Assembly (NCBI RefSeq): GCF_043555985.1
Contig: NZ_JBIGIC010000007.1
Location: 248,001-312,000, forward strand
Source of the DNA: Pelomonas candidula
GTDB taxonomy: Bacteria; Pseudomonadota; Gammaproteobacteria; Burkholderiales; Burkholderiaceae_C
Direction of reading: 5' to 3'
DNA length: 64,000 nt
The position numbers and the translations under genes are program-made. Shown here piece after piece: positions 8,505 through 16,857 of this stretch (position 1 is its first letter; each line of letters opens with the position of its first letter). A model generated the notes under the pieces. It saw only the letters and a list, made by a program, of their open reading frames with translations, had not been told where the DNA came from and did no database searches.

Positions 8505-9323
8505 ATGCCCCTGCAGGAATTGCACGAGGACACCTACCTCCAACTCGCCGAGCTGATGCACGCATCCGTCGGCCTGAGCTTCTCCACCGCGAAGAAACCG
8601 CTGATCGCGTCGCGCCTGGCACCGCGCATCCAGCGCCTGGGGCTGTCCGGTTACGAGGCCTATGTGGATCTCATCGCCGGCTGCGACGACGGTGGCGAGT
8701 TCCAGATGGCTGTCGATCTGCTGACGACCAACGAGACCTATTTCTTCCGCGAGCCGGCGCACTTCGACCTGCTGGAGTCCGAGCTGAGCCGCACGCGCCC
8801 CCAGCGCCTCAGGCTGTGGAGTGCGGCCTCGTCCTTCGGCGACGAGGCCTACAGCCTGTCCATGCTGCTGGCCGACATGCAGCAGACAGGTCGCATCGGC
8901 GCGGACTGGTCCATCCTGGGCACCGACATCAGCGAGCGCGTGCTGCGCAGCGCTGTCGAGGGCATCTACCCCGAGGACCGGCTGCGCCACGTGACGCCTG
9001 AGCGGCTCAAGCGCTACTGCCTGCGCGGCAGCGAGGGCTCGGCCGGCCTCGTGCAGGTGCAGGAGCGGCTGCGCGAGCGGGTCCGCTTCGGCCAGCTCAA
9101 CCTGTGCCGGCCCGTCGAGGAGCTGGGACCGTTCGACGCCGTCTTCCTGCGCAACGTGCTGATCTACTTCGACCCGCCCACCAAGCAGGCCGTCGTCGAG
9201 CGCGTGCTGACGCAACTGCGTCCCGGTGGCCTTTTCTTCGTCGGTACGGCCGAGGGCCGCGTGCCTGGCGTGCGTGGTTTGACGCCCATCGCGCCAGGCG
9301 CCTTCCGCAAGGAGGGCGCATGA
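8505..9323 (+). CDS. cheR: CheR receptor glutamate methyltransferase
   Basis: 272 aa. Transfers methyl groups from S-adenosylmethionine to glutamates of the receptor. The N-terminal helical domain (1-75) is followed by a Rossmann methyltransferase. Visible motifs are LTTNETYFFREPAHF, the SAM loop LWSAASSFGDEAYSLSMLL (Ser and Phe replace the more usual Cys-Ser-Thr-Gly), GTDISERVL and VFLRNVLIYFD. No C-terminal TPR is present. The stop overlaps the cheD start (ATGA at 9320-9323), so the two are probably translated in series. Confidence 0.96.
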   Translation: MPLQELHEDTYLQLAELMHASVGLSFSTAKKPLIASRLAPRIQRLGLSGYEAYVDLIAGCDDGGEFQMAVDLLTTNETYFFREPAHFDLLESELSRTRPQRLRLWSAASSFGDEAYSLSMLLADMQQTGRIGADWSILGTDISERVLRSAVEGIYPEDRLRHVTPERLKRYCLRGSEGSAGLVQVQERLRERVRFGQLNLCRPVEELGPFDAVFLRNVLIYFDPPTKQAVVERVLTQLRPGGLFFVGTAEGRVPGVRGLTPIAPGAFRKEGA

Positions 9324-9835
9324 ACCTCGCGCGGCCTGATGAACACCTGGCCGATCCGTCGGACAGGCAGGCGCGTGGCGCGAAGGGCGCGTGCATGACC
9401 CACGTGTTGCATCCCGGCGATGTCATCTGCGTCGAGCGCGGCGAGCGTGTCGAGACGCTGCTGGGCTCCTGCGTCGCCATCGTGCTGACCGATGCGCGGC
9501 GCAGCATCGCCGCCGTCTGCCACCTCGTGCATGCCGGCGCGGGAGCCACCACGGCCTACGGCGGCTGTGCGTTGCAGGCCATGGAGGCGATGCTGCGGGC
9601 GCGCGGCTTCAACGCGCGGTTGTGCGAGGCCTTCGTCTACGGCGGCGGCAACATGTTCCCGGTGCTGGCGCCCGGCGACCAGCATGTCGGCATGAGCAAC
9701 GTGCGTTGGGCGCTGTCCGAACTGGCCGGCCGCGGCATGCCGGTGCTGGCCCAGGACGTGGGTGGCGACGGCTATCGCCGCTTCGCCTGGACCGTCGGCC
9801 CGGGCATGCCCGAAGTCGTGCAGTTGAGAGGGTGA
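9320..9835 (+). CDS. cheD: CheD receptor glutamine deamidase
   Basis: 171 aa. CheD deamidates glutamines of chemoreceptors to glutamates and in some bacteria binds CheC. The catalytic Cys is in LLGSCVAIVL, the His in VCHLVHAG, and the family segment EAFVYGGGNMFPVL is present. The ATG at 9320 is preferred because it overlaps the cheR stop in a coupling arrangement, and because upstream extension would run into cheR-coding DNA. A second Met, 25 residues in (MTHVLHPGD), is an alternative start that would give a shorter protein closer to typical CheD. It is followed 2 bp later by cheB. Confidence 0.94.
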   Translation: MNLARPDEHLADPSDRQARGAKGACMTHVLHPGDVICVERGERVETLLGSCVAIVLTDARRSIAAVCHLVHAGAGATTAYGGCALQAMEAMLRARGFNARLCEAFVYGGGNMFPVLAPGDQHVGMSNVRWALSELAGRGMPVLAQDVGGDGYRRFAWTVGPGMPEVVQLRG

Positions 9836-9837
9836 GC

Positions 9838-10887
9838 ATGCCGACCAGCGTCTACATCGTCGACGACTCCGCCATCATGCGGCAGACGCTGACCCACCTG
9901 CTGCGCGGCGACGCCGAGCTGGAGGTCATGGGCAGTGCACCCAATGCGCTGATCGCCGGCACGGCCATCGCCAAGCGCCGCCCCGACGTGCTTCTGCTGG
10001 ACATCGAGATGCCCGGCATGGACGGCCTGACCTTCCTGCGCCAGCAGATGGAGCGCGACCCCATCCCGACGGTCATCTGCTCCACGCTGACGACCGACGG
10101 CAGCCGCGCCGCACTGGATGCGCTGGCCGCCGGTGCCGTGGCCGTTGTCGCCAAGCCGCGGCTGGGGCTGAAGCAGTTCCTGGAGGATTCGCGCCGCGAG
10201 CTGTGCCAGACGCTGCGCGCCGCAGCGCGCACCAGGCCGCGCCGTGCCGCCCCGCGACCGGCCTCGGCGCCGCGGCCGGCTCCGGTCTCGCACAACCCGC
10301 TGGCGTCGATGCTGGCGATGAACCGGCCGGTGCTGATCGGCAGCTCCACCGGCGGCACGCAGGCCATCGAGGCCATCGTCACGGCGCTTCCGTCCGACGC
10401 ACCGGGCATCGCCATCGTGCAGCACATGCCCGAGAAGTTCACGGCCATGTACGCCGAGCGGCTGGACCAGATCTGCGCGATGCGTGTGCGCGAGGCGCGC
10501 GACGGCGACCGGCTGGAGCGAGGCCTCGTGTTGATCGCACCAGGCGGCAAGCACCTGCAGCTGCGCAAGGCAGCGGGGCAGTACTTCGCCGTCGTCGCAG
10601 ACGGCCCGCCGGTGAACCGCCACAAACCGTCGGTGGATGTGCTGTTCCGCTCGGCCGCAGCCTGCACCGGCGGCGACGCGCTGGCGCTGATCCTGACCGG
10701 CATGGGTGACGACGGCGCCCGAGGCATGGCGGCGCTGCACGATGGCGGCGCGCGCACGCTGGCCCAGGACGAGGCCAGCTGCGTCGTCTACGGCATGCCC
10801 AAGGAGGCGGTGGCGTGCGGCGGCGTGGATGCGGTGCTGCCGCTGAAGGACATGGCAGCGGCCATCATGGAATTCGACCGGCGCTGA
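9838..10887 (+). CDS. cheB: CheB protein-glutamate methylesterase/deamidase response regulator
   Basis: 349 aa. An N-terminal receiver (VYIVDDSAIMR, acceptor Asp in LLLDIEMPGMDG, Lys in VVAKPR) is joined by a Pro/Arg/Ala-rich linker (about residues 130-155) to the methylesterase domain. The catalytic triad is readable as Ser in LIGSSTGGTQA, His in IVQHMPEKFT and Asp in LTGMGDDGARGM. Phosphorylation by CheA should activate removal of methyl groups from the receptor, giving adaptation. It is the last gene of the operon and starts 2 bp after cheD. Confidence 0.97.
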   Translation: MPTSVYIVDDSAIMRQTLTHLLRGDAELEVMGSAPNALIAGTAIAKRRPDVLLLDIEMPGMDGLTFLRQQMERDPIPTVICSTLTTDGSRAALDALAAGAVAVVAKPRLGLKQFLEDSRRELCQTLRAAARTRPRRAAPRPASAPRPAPVSHNPLASMLAMNRPVLIGSSTGGTQAIEAIVTALPSDAPGIAIVQHMPEKFTAMYAERLDQICAMRVREARDGDRLERGLVLIAPGGKHLQLRKAAGQYFAVVADGPPVNRHKPSVDVLFRSAAACTGGDALALILTGMGDDGARGMAALHDGGARTLAQDEASCVVYGMPKEAVACGGVDAVLPLKDMAAAIMEFDRR

Positions 10888-10912
10888 AGCGTAAGCAACG
10901 CGCGACGCTCAT

Positions 10913-11137
10913 CTACTGGCAGCTGCAAATCCGTGGCACACCACGGCCGGACGTATCACGGGCTGCAAGGTCCGGGCCTGGCTTCCAGACGCCCTGGCGC
11001 GGCAGGCATCGCTTCATGCACGCTGCTCGCTGCGCCTCGTCGGAAGGGCGGAGAACAGCGAACAGCGCCGTGGCAGCCATCAGCAAGACCACCAGCATCC
11101 ACCGCTTGGTCGTCGACAGCACCGGCTTCGGGGGCAT
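10913..11137 (-). CDS. Small single-span membrane or secreted Cys-containing protein, function unknown
   Basis: 74 aa, not a family I recognise. A basic N-terminus (KPVLSTTKR) is followed by one hydrophobic helix (WMLVVLLMAATALFAVL, about residues 13-29). The rest is a short hydrophilic tail with four Cys arranged as CMKRC and a terminal CSC. This topology, positive-in with the Cys-rich part outside, looks like a real exported peptide rather than a chance frame. The ATG is preceded by an AAAGG-like site on the minus strand. It fills most of the 289-bp gap between cheB and the response regulator, and its stop lies 25 bp from the convergent cheB stop. No overlap with other genes. Confidence 0.55.
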   Translation of the reverse strand: MPPKPVLSTTKRWMLVVLLMAATALFAVLRPSDEAQRAACMKRCLPRQGVWKPGPDLAARDTSGRGVPRICSCQ

Positions 11138-11176
11138 GGCGCCTTTGCCCTTTGCGCGAATGCCGCGAGGTCGCGT

Positions 11177-11866
11177 TCAGATCAGCTGCAGCGGCGCCCG
11201 GAACACGTAGCCCACACGCGACTTGCTCTGCAGCGGCACCAGCGTCGGCGTCGCGCGCTCGATGCGGCGGCGCAGGCGGTAGATGGTGGCCGACAGGCCG
11301 TCGTCGGCCTCGCCGTCCGGCACCTCGCGGCCCAGCTTGTTCAGCAACGCCTCACGCGTGACCGGCTCGCCGCCGGCGGCGGCGAAGCACTCCAGCAGCT
11401 GGCGGTCGGCCTCGCTGAGCTGGATGCGGGTGCCGTCCGGCACGATGAGCTCGCCGCTGGCGCGGTCCAGCTTCCAGGCGGCCTCGGCGGCCGACGGCTT
11501 GGCGACGCGGCGCTGCACGGCGGCAATCGCCAGCGACACCTGTTCGAACTGCACCGGCTTGACGAGGTACATGTCGGCGCCGGCCGTGATGACCTCGCGG
11601 AACACCTCGGGGCCCAGCCGGCCGGACACGACCACGATGCCGGCATCGGTGCGGCGGCGCAGGATCTTGATGAGCTCCACGCCGTTGACGCCCGGCAGCA
11701 TCAGGTCCACGAGGTAGAAATCGAACGAGAAGGCTTCCGGCGCGGCGAGCAACGCGTTGCTGTCGTCGAAGCGGCTGACCGTGACCCCTTGCTCCTGCAG
11801 GAACTGCGTCAGGAACTCCGAATATTCGGCGTCATCGTCGATCAGGGCGAGGGTCTTGGGTTGCAT
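11177..11866 (-). CDS. OmpR/PhoB-type response regulator
   Basis: 229 aa. Receiver domain (ALIDDDAEY, acceptor Asp in FYLVDLMLPGVNG, Lys in MYLVKPVQ) plus a C-terminal winged-helix DNA-binding domain (about 140-229) ending in SKSRVGYVFRAPL, the wing of the family. The Met at 11866 is used because the first beta strand starts 6 residues later; a longer frame reaching 11926 has no support. No sensor kinase adjoins it, so it is an orphan unless its partner lies outside the window. Confidence 0.93.
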   Translation of the reverse strand: MQPKTLALIDDDAEYSEFLTQFLQEQGVTVSRFDDSNALLAAPEAFSFDFYLVDLMLPGVNGVELIKILRRRTDAGIVVVSGRLGPEVFREVITAGADMYLVKPVQFEQVSLAIAAVQRRVAKPSAAEAAWKLDRASGELIVPDGTRIQLSEADRQLLECFAAAGGEPVTREALLNKLGREVPDGEADDGLSATIYRLRRRIERATPTLVPLQSKSRVGYVFRAPLQLI

Positions 11867-12026
11867 GGTGGCGGTGCACGAAAGCAACCGGCGAGTTTGC
11901 CGCATGATGGAGGCGTCAGGCCGCAATCATTGCTCAACACCGTGCCGATTTCGCAGGTTGAAGGGCGATAAATGATTGACGTCGGGCGCGTCTCGTGAGA
12001 AATCTCGGGGGTGCAGGAGACAAACC

Positions 12027-12383
12027 ATGGACGATGCCGCACAAGACGACAGGGCCGAGGACGACCTCGCCTGGCTGTTGCCGGGCTACCGCGCCGCCCC
12101 GGCCGACGCGCTGCGGCGCATCCAGACGCTGTGTGTCGCCTGGCCCGACCTGCACGCCGCGATGCTGGCCGTGCTGGCCACGCATCAGGAGCTGCCACGC
12201 GACATGCTGGCCGCGGCGATCAAGCAGTTCCGCCCCGACCTGGCAGCCTACACGGCCGAGGACGTCGTCAGCCTGCTGACGGCGGTCTGGAACGGCGGCA
12301 AGAGCGGCTTCGATGCCGTGTTGCGCACACGGGCGGCGTCGCCAAAGAAGGGCGCTGGCGCCTTCTCGTGGGTCAAGGAATAG
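12027..12383 (+). CDS. Hypothetical protein, small and helical
   Basis: 118 aa, no recognised family. An acidic N-terminus (MDDAAQDDRAEDDLAWLLPGY) is followed by a predicted all-alpha body (residues 25-95) with regular Leu/Ala spacing and a short basic C-terminus (SPKKGAGAFSWVKE). No signal peptide, membrane segment or Cys pairs. The ATG at 12027 has a purine-rich site (gcaggaga) 7 bases upstream. It is transcribed away from the response regulator and converges on the next gene with no gap: its TAG ends at 12383 and the opposing stop begins at 12384. Confidence 0.75.
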   Translation: MDDAAQDDRAEDDLAWLLPGYRAAPADALRRIQTLCVAWPDLHAAMLAVLATHQELPRDMLAAAIKQFRPDLAAYTAEDVVSLLTAVWNGGKSGFDAVLRTRAASPKKGAGAFSWVKE

Positions 12384-12926
12384 CTATTTCTTCAAGCCCA
12401 GGGCTGCCCAACCCTCGCGGCCCAGCTTCTCCAGCGTCTCGAGGTTGTTCTCGTAGATGGACGCCGTGTCGGGCATGGACTCCACGGCCCGGCTGATGCT
12501 CTCCTCGCGCAGCAGGTGCAGCGTGGGGTAGGGCGAGCGGTTGGTGTAGTTGGCGATGTCGTCGGGCTCGCTGTCGCCGAACTGGTAGTCGGGGTGGAAG
12601 TCGGCGATCTGAAGGATGCCGTCGAGCTTGAGCTCCTCCACCAGCGCGTCGGCGGCGTCGAGGAAGTCGTTGAAATCGAGGAAGTCGGTCAGCACGTTCG
12701 GATGGATGACCAGCGTCGTGTCGACCTCCTCCGGATCGGCGCGGTTCAGCGCCAGCAGTTCGCGGGCCAGGTCCTGCAGCAGCGCCTCGGGCTCGGTCGC
12801 GTCGCAGACGACGTAGCGGATGCGCTCGTTGACGTGCACGGCCTTGGCGAACGGGCACAGGTTCAGGCCGATGACGGCCTTGACGACCCAGTCGCGGGTG
12901 TCGGCGATGACTTGTTCGTGGTTCAT
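12384..12926 (-). CDS. DUF1415 family protein
   Basis: 180 aa. The opening DTRDWVVKAVIGLNLCPFAKAV and the segment LDGILQIADFHPDYQFGD are typical of the DUF1415 family of proteobacteria; biochemical function is not known to me. It is cytoplasmic, with no signal peptide. The first ATG overlaps the stop of the upstream M20 amidohydrolase (ATGA, 12923-12926 on the minus strand), so both are probably one transcript with coupled translation. Longer in-frame extensions would lie in amidohydrolase-coding DNA and were rejected. Confidence 0.9.
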   Translation of the reverse strand: MNHEQVIADTRDWVVKAVIGLNLCPFAKAVHVNERIRYVVCDATEPEALLQDLARELLALNRADPEEVDTTLVIHPNVLTDFLDFNDFLDAADALVEELKLDGILQIADFHPDYQFGDSEPDDIANYTNRSPYPTLHLLREESISRAVESMPDTASIYENNLETLEKLGREGWAALGLKK

Positions 12927-14116
12927 TTCGGTGTATTTAGCCAGGCCTCTGCCATGCGCACCCACATCGAGCCGCCCAGCGGAATGAGGTCGTCGTTGAA
13001 GTCGTAGCTCGGGTTGTGCAGCGTGCACGGGCCCAGGCCGTGGCCGCCGGTGCGGTGCTCGCCATCGCCGTTGCCGATGAGGAAATAGCAGCCGGGCTTG
13101 TTCAGCAGGTAGTAGCTGAAGTCCTCGGCGCCCATCGTCGGCTCGAACTCCTGCACGTTGTCGGCGCCGACCATGTCGGTCAGCACGCGGCGCACGAAGT
13201 CGGTCTCGGCGGGATGGTTGATGGTCGGCGGGTAGTTGCGGCGGAACTCGAACTCGGCCGTCAGCTCGAAGGCGCCGGCCAGCTGCTCGGTCATGTCCTT
13301 CATGCGGCGCTCCAGCAGGTCCAGCAGCTCCAGCGTGAAGGTACGCACCGTGCCTTCCATGACGACCGAGTCGGGCACGACGTTGGTGGCCTCGCCGGCG
13401 TGGATCATCGTCACGGAGATGACGCCGGGGTCGATGGGTCGCTTGTTGCGGCTGATGATGGTCTGGAAGGCCGTGACCAGCTGGCAGGCCGCCGGCACCG
13501 GGTCCAGCCCCAGGTGCGGCATGGCCGCGTGCGAGCCCTTGCCCTTGAGCGTGATCTTGAACTCGTTGCTGCTCGCGAACACCGGGCCGGTCTTGACGGC
13601 GAACTGGCCGGCCTTCATGCCGGGCCAGTTGTGGGCGCCGAACATGGCCTCCATCGGGAACTTCTCGAACAGGCCGTCCTTGATCATCTCGCGCGCGCCG
13701 CCGCCGCCTTCCTCGGCGGGCTGGAACACGAGGTAGACCGTGCCGTCGAAGTTGCGGTTCGTCGCCAGGTGCTTGGCGGCGGCCAGCAGCATGGCGGTGT
13801 GGCCGTCGTGGCCGCAGGCGTGCATGCGGCCCAGGTAGCTGCTGGCGTGCGGGAACTGGTTGCGCTCGGTCATCGGCAGCGCGTCGATGTCGGCGCGCAG
13901 GCCCACGGCGCGGTCCGAGGTGCCGTTCCTGACGATGCCGACCACGCCCGTCTTGCCCAGGCCGCGGTGGATGGGAATGCCCCAGTCCGTCAGCGCCTTC
14001 GCGATGACGTCGGCGGTGCGTTCCTCGTGGAAGCAGAGTTCGGGGTGCTTGTGCAGGTCGCGGCGGATGGCCGTGATCTCCGGCGCGTGCGCCAGGATGG
14101 TGTCGATGAGCTTCAT
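12923..14116 (-). CDS. M20 family amidohydrolase (hippurate hydrolase-like)
   Basis: 397 aa. Zn-dependent aminoacylase/carboxypeptidase of the M20D group, expected to cleave N-acyl amino acids such as hippurate. The metal-binding signature MHACGHDGHTAML and the catalytic Glu in FQPAEEGGGG are present. The lid or dimerisation segment starts KITLKGKGSHAAMPH, and GAEDFSYYL carries a C-terminal ligand region. Length is normal and there is no signal peptide, so it is cytosolic. It is the first gene of a two-gene unit with the DUF1415 protein. The actual acyl substrate cannot be read from the sequence. Confidence 0.94.
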   Translation of the reverse strand: MKLIDTILAHAPEITAIRRDLHKHPELCFHEERTADVIAKALTDWGIPIHRGLGKTGVVGIVRNGTSDRAVGLRADIDALPMTERNQFPHASSYLGRMHACGHDGHTAMLLAAAKHLATNRNFDGTVYLVFQPAEEGGGGAREMIKDGLFEKFPMEAMFGAHNWPGMKAGQFAVKTGPVFASSNEFKITLKGKGSHAAMPHLGLDPVPAACQLVTAFQTIISRNKRPIDPGVISVTMIHAGEATNVVPDSVVMEGTVRTFTLELLDLLERRMKDMTEQLAGAFELTAEFEFRRNYPPTINHPAETDFVRRVLTDMVGADNVQEFEPTMGAEDFSYYLLNKPGCYFLIGNGDGEHRTGGHGLGPCTLHNPSYDFNDDLIPLGGSMWVRMAEAWLNTPK

Positions 14117-14166
14117 GAGCGTGTGACTTCTAGGCCCTGTAAGTGGGCGAGTTTAGGATTGCAGCC

Positions 14167-14481
14167 GTGAACCTTCGTCGTTGGTCAAGAAACTGGCTGT
14201 TGTGGCTGGCGCTGCTGCTGCCCATCGCGCAAGCGATGGCGGGCGTGCATGCGCTGTCGCACGTCAGCGGCGGGCGCCAGGACGAGGGCGTCGCCCATCT
14301 GGTTCACTGCGACCTCTGCCTGACCGCGGCCGACCTGGCCGGCGGTGCGCCGGCCGCCGAGCCGGTGGCCGTTGCCGCCACCACGGCCACGCATGTGGCG
14401 CCGCTGGTCGCGCGTCGCAGCACGCCGCGCGCCGTCAGCCTGGGCTTGCCGCCCGCCCGGGCGCCGCCCGCTTCCGCCTGA
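14167..14481 (+). CDS. Small exported DUF2946-like protein upstream of a TonB receptor
   Basis: 104 aa from a GTG at 14167. An N-terminal membrane/signal segment (NWLLWLALLLPIAQAMAGVHA) is followed by a short His- and Cys-containing stretch, HLVHCDLC, and then an Ala/Pro/Arg-rich tail. This layout resembles the DUF2946 family, small exported proteins with His/Cys motifs often encoded next to metal-related genes. The similarity is by eye only. The TonB-dependent receptor gene follows 72 bp downstream on the same strand, suggesting co-expression and perhaps metal binding. Confidence 0.65.
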   Translation: MNLRRWSRNWLLWLALLLPIAQAMAGVHALSHVSGGRQDEGVAHLVHCDLCLTAADLAGGAPAAEPVAVAATTATHVAPLVARRSTPRAVSLGLPPARAPPASA

Positions 14482-14553
14482 AGTCCCAAGCTTGCCCGCC
14501 GCGCCCGATGTTTCGGGGCGCGGGTGTTTGCCATTTCTCGTGGAAGTACCCCC

Positions 14554-16713
14554 ATGCGTTTCTTTGCCCTGGCGCCCGTGGCGGCCGCCTGCCTGTCCGT
14601 TCTTGCTGCTGGCGTCCATGCCGACCCGGCCGGCACCCCTGCGACGTCCGCCAACCCGCCTGCGCCCACCGCGGACGCCGATGTATCGAGCCTGCAACGC
14701 GTCGAAGTCACCGGCACCCGCCAGCGCCTGGATGCGGCGCGCAACGCGCTGTCGCCGGACACCGGCAGCAGCATCTACCGCCTCGACAAGCAGGACCTGA
14801 AGAACCTGCCGCTCGGTGACAGTACGCCACTGAACCAGGTGCTGCTGCAGACGCCCGGTGTCGTGCAGGACTCCTACGGCCAGCTGCATGTGCGCGGCGA
14901 CCACGCCAACGTGCAGTACCGCATCAACGGCGTCATCATTCCCGAGTCCATCAGCGGCTTCGGCCAGGCGCTGGAGACGCGCTTCGCCGACCACCTCAAC
15001 GTGCTGACCGGCGCGCTGCCGGCGCAGTACGGCATCCGCAACGCGGCCGTGGTGGACATCCAGAGCAAGGGTGACACGCCGGACAGCGGCGGCAGCATCG
15101 GCGTGACGCTGGGCAGCCGCGGCCATGCCGAGACGTCGCTGGAGCTGAGCGGCACGCAAGGCCAGCTGAACTATTTCCTGACCGGCTCCTTCGAGCGCAA
15201 CAACATCGGCATCGAGAACCCGACCCCCGACCGCAACGCGCTGCACGACAAGACCCGGCAGGGCAAGACCTTCGGGCTGCTGTCGTACGTGCTGGGTGAC
15301 GACAGCCGCGTCAGCGTGATGTTCGGCACCAGCAACGACCGTTTCCAGATCCCGGACGTGCCGGGGCAGTCGCCCAGCTTCACGACCGATGGCCATGCGC
15401 CGGTCGACTCGGCCACGCTGGACGCGCGCCAGAACGAGCGCAACCGCTTCGTCGTGGCCAGCTACCAGGGCGCCCTGGGCAGCCTGGTGGACTACCAGCT
15501 CTCCGTCTTCAACCGCGTGACGGACGTGCACTACCAGCCGGACGCGATCGGCGACCTGCAGTTCAACGGCATCGCCGCCGACATCCTGCGCCGCAACAAC
15601 GCCAGCGGCGTGCAGGGGGACTGGAGCTACAAGCTCAACGCGGCCCACACGGTGCGCGCCGGCCTGTTCGCCCAGCAGGAGAAGGTCACGTCCGCCAACG
15701 GCGCCTCGGTGTTCCCGGCGGATGCCGACGGCAACCAGACCAGCGGCGTGCCGGTCTTCATCCAGGACGATTCGCGCATCACCGGCCACCTGTGGAGCGC
15801 CTACCTGCAGGACGAGTGGAAGCCCATCAAGCCGCTGACGATCAACTACGGCCTGCGCTACGACAAGGTTCGCACCGTCGTGGACGAGCAGCAGTTCAGC
15901 CCGCGCCTCGGCGCGGTCTACGAGGTGTCGGACACGCTGCGCCTGCACGCCGGCTACGCACGCTACTTCACGCCGCCGACGACGGAGAAGATCGACACCA
16001 CGTCGGTCGCCAAGTTCCTCGGCACGACCAACGCGCTGCCGTCCGACGCCAACACCGCGGTGCGCTCCGAGCGCTCGGACTACTTCGACGCCGGCCTGTC
16101 CCTGCAGGTGTCCTCCCAGCTGACGCTGGGCATCGACGGCTACTACCGCAAGGTCAAGCACCTGCAGGACGAAGGCCAGTTCGGCAATGCGCTGATCTTC
16201 TCGGCCTTCAATTTCGAGCAGGGCCGCATCTACGGGCTGGACCTGTCGGCCACCTACAAAGCCGAGCGCCTGAGCGGCTACGTCAACCTCGGGCTGTCGC
16301 ATGCGCGCGCCAAGGGCATCGAGAGTGGCCAGTTCAACTTCGAGCAAGACGAGCTGGACTACATCTCCAGCCACTGGGTGCACCTGGACCACGAGCAGCG
16401 CTACAGCGGCTCGGCGGGCCTGTCCTACCGTTTCGGCGACGGCCTGACCGCAAGCACCGACCTGCTGTTCGGCAGCGGCCTGCGCCGCGGCTTCGCCAAC
16501 ACCGAGCACCTGCCGGCCTACACCAGCGTGAATGCCGCGGTCGCCAAGACCTTCGACCTGGGAGGCGGGCTGGGCAAGCTCGACACGCGCCTGGCGGTCG
16601 TGAACCTGTTCGATCACGTCTACCAGCTGCGCGACGGCTCGGGCATCGGCGTCGGTGCACCGCAGTTCGGCCTGCGCCGGTCGGTCTATGTGACGGTCAG
16701 CAAGCCGTTCTGA
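14554..16713 (+). CDS. TonB-dependent outer membrane receptor
   Basis: 719 aa. A signal peptide (about 22 residues, cleaved near VHADP) and a TonB-box-like segment (QRVEVTGTR) are followed by a plug domain (about 70-190, with STPLNQVLLQTPGVVQDS and LHVRGDHANVQYRINGVI). The C-terminal beta-barrel ends in the expected terminal Phe (TVSKPF). It should import a large or scarce ligand across the outer membrane using TonB energy. Ligand identity is not readable. The small His/Cys protein just upstream makes a metal or metal complex plausible. The ATG at 14554 is chosen because the signal peptide begins there; a frame from 14524 adds a non-signal stretch. Confidence 0.94.
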   Translation: MRFFALAPVAAACLSVLAAGVHADPAGTPATSANPPAPTADADVSSLQRVEVTGTRQRLDAARNALSPDTGSSIYRLDKQDLKNLPLGDSTPLNQVLLQTPGVVQDSYGQLHVRGDHANVQYRINGVIIPESISGFGQALETRFADHLNVLTGALPAQYGIRNAAVVDIQSKGDTPDSGGSIGVTLGSRGHAETSLELSGTQGQLNYFLTGSFERNNIGIENPTPDRNALHDKTRQGKTFGLLSYVLGDDSRVSVMFGTSNDRFQIPDVPGQSPSFTTDGHAPVDSATLDARQNERNRFVVASYQGALGSLVDYQLSVFNRVTDVHYQPDAIGDLQFNGIAADILRRNNASGVQGDWSYKLNAAHTVRAGLFAQQEKVTSANGASVFPADADGNQTSGVPVFIQDDSRITGHLWSAYLQDEWKPIKPLTINYGLRYDKVRTVVDEQQFSPRLGAVYEVSDTLRLHAGYARYFTPPTTEKIDTTSVAKFLGTTNALPSDANTAVRSERSDYFDAGLSLQVSSQLTLGIDGYYRKVKHLQDEGQFGNALIFSAFNFEQGRIYGLDLSATYKAERLSGYVNLGLSHARAKGIESGQFNFEQDELDYISSHWVHLDHEQRYSGSAGLSYRFGDGLTASTDLLFGSGLRRGFANTEHLPAYTSVNAAVAKTFDLGGGLGKLDTRLAVVNLFDHVYQLRDGSGIGVGAPQFGLRRSVYVTVSKPF

Positions 16714-16857
16714 TCGGGCGGCCGGGGCGCCGGGTATAACTCTGGTGCCCCGGCGCTCGCGCGACGGGCGACGCGCACGCAAACGGTGCCTCGCGCACCA
16801 GAAGCTGCTGCCGAACCTGGGCGCGGAACTTGCGTCGTTGGCTTGAGAGGAGCAACG

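Noticed and set aside
3543..9215. A very long open frame on the minus strand opposite the chemotaxis genes
   Set aside because: It lies entirely antisense to eight well-supported genes, and its translation is low-complexity His/Gln/Arg/Leu/Asp-rich, as expected of the antisense frame of GC-rich coding DNA.
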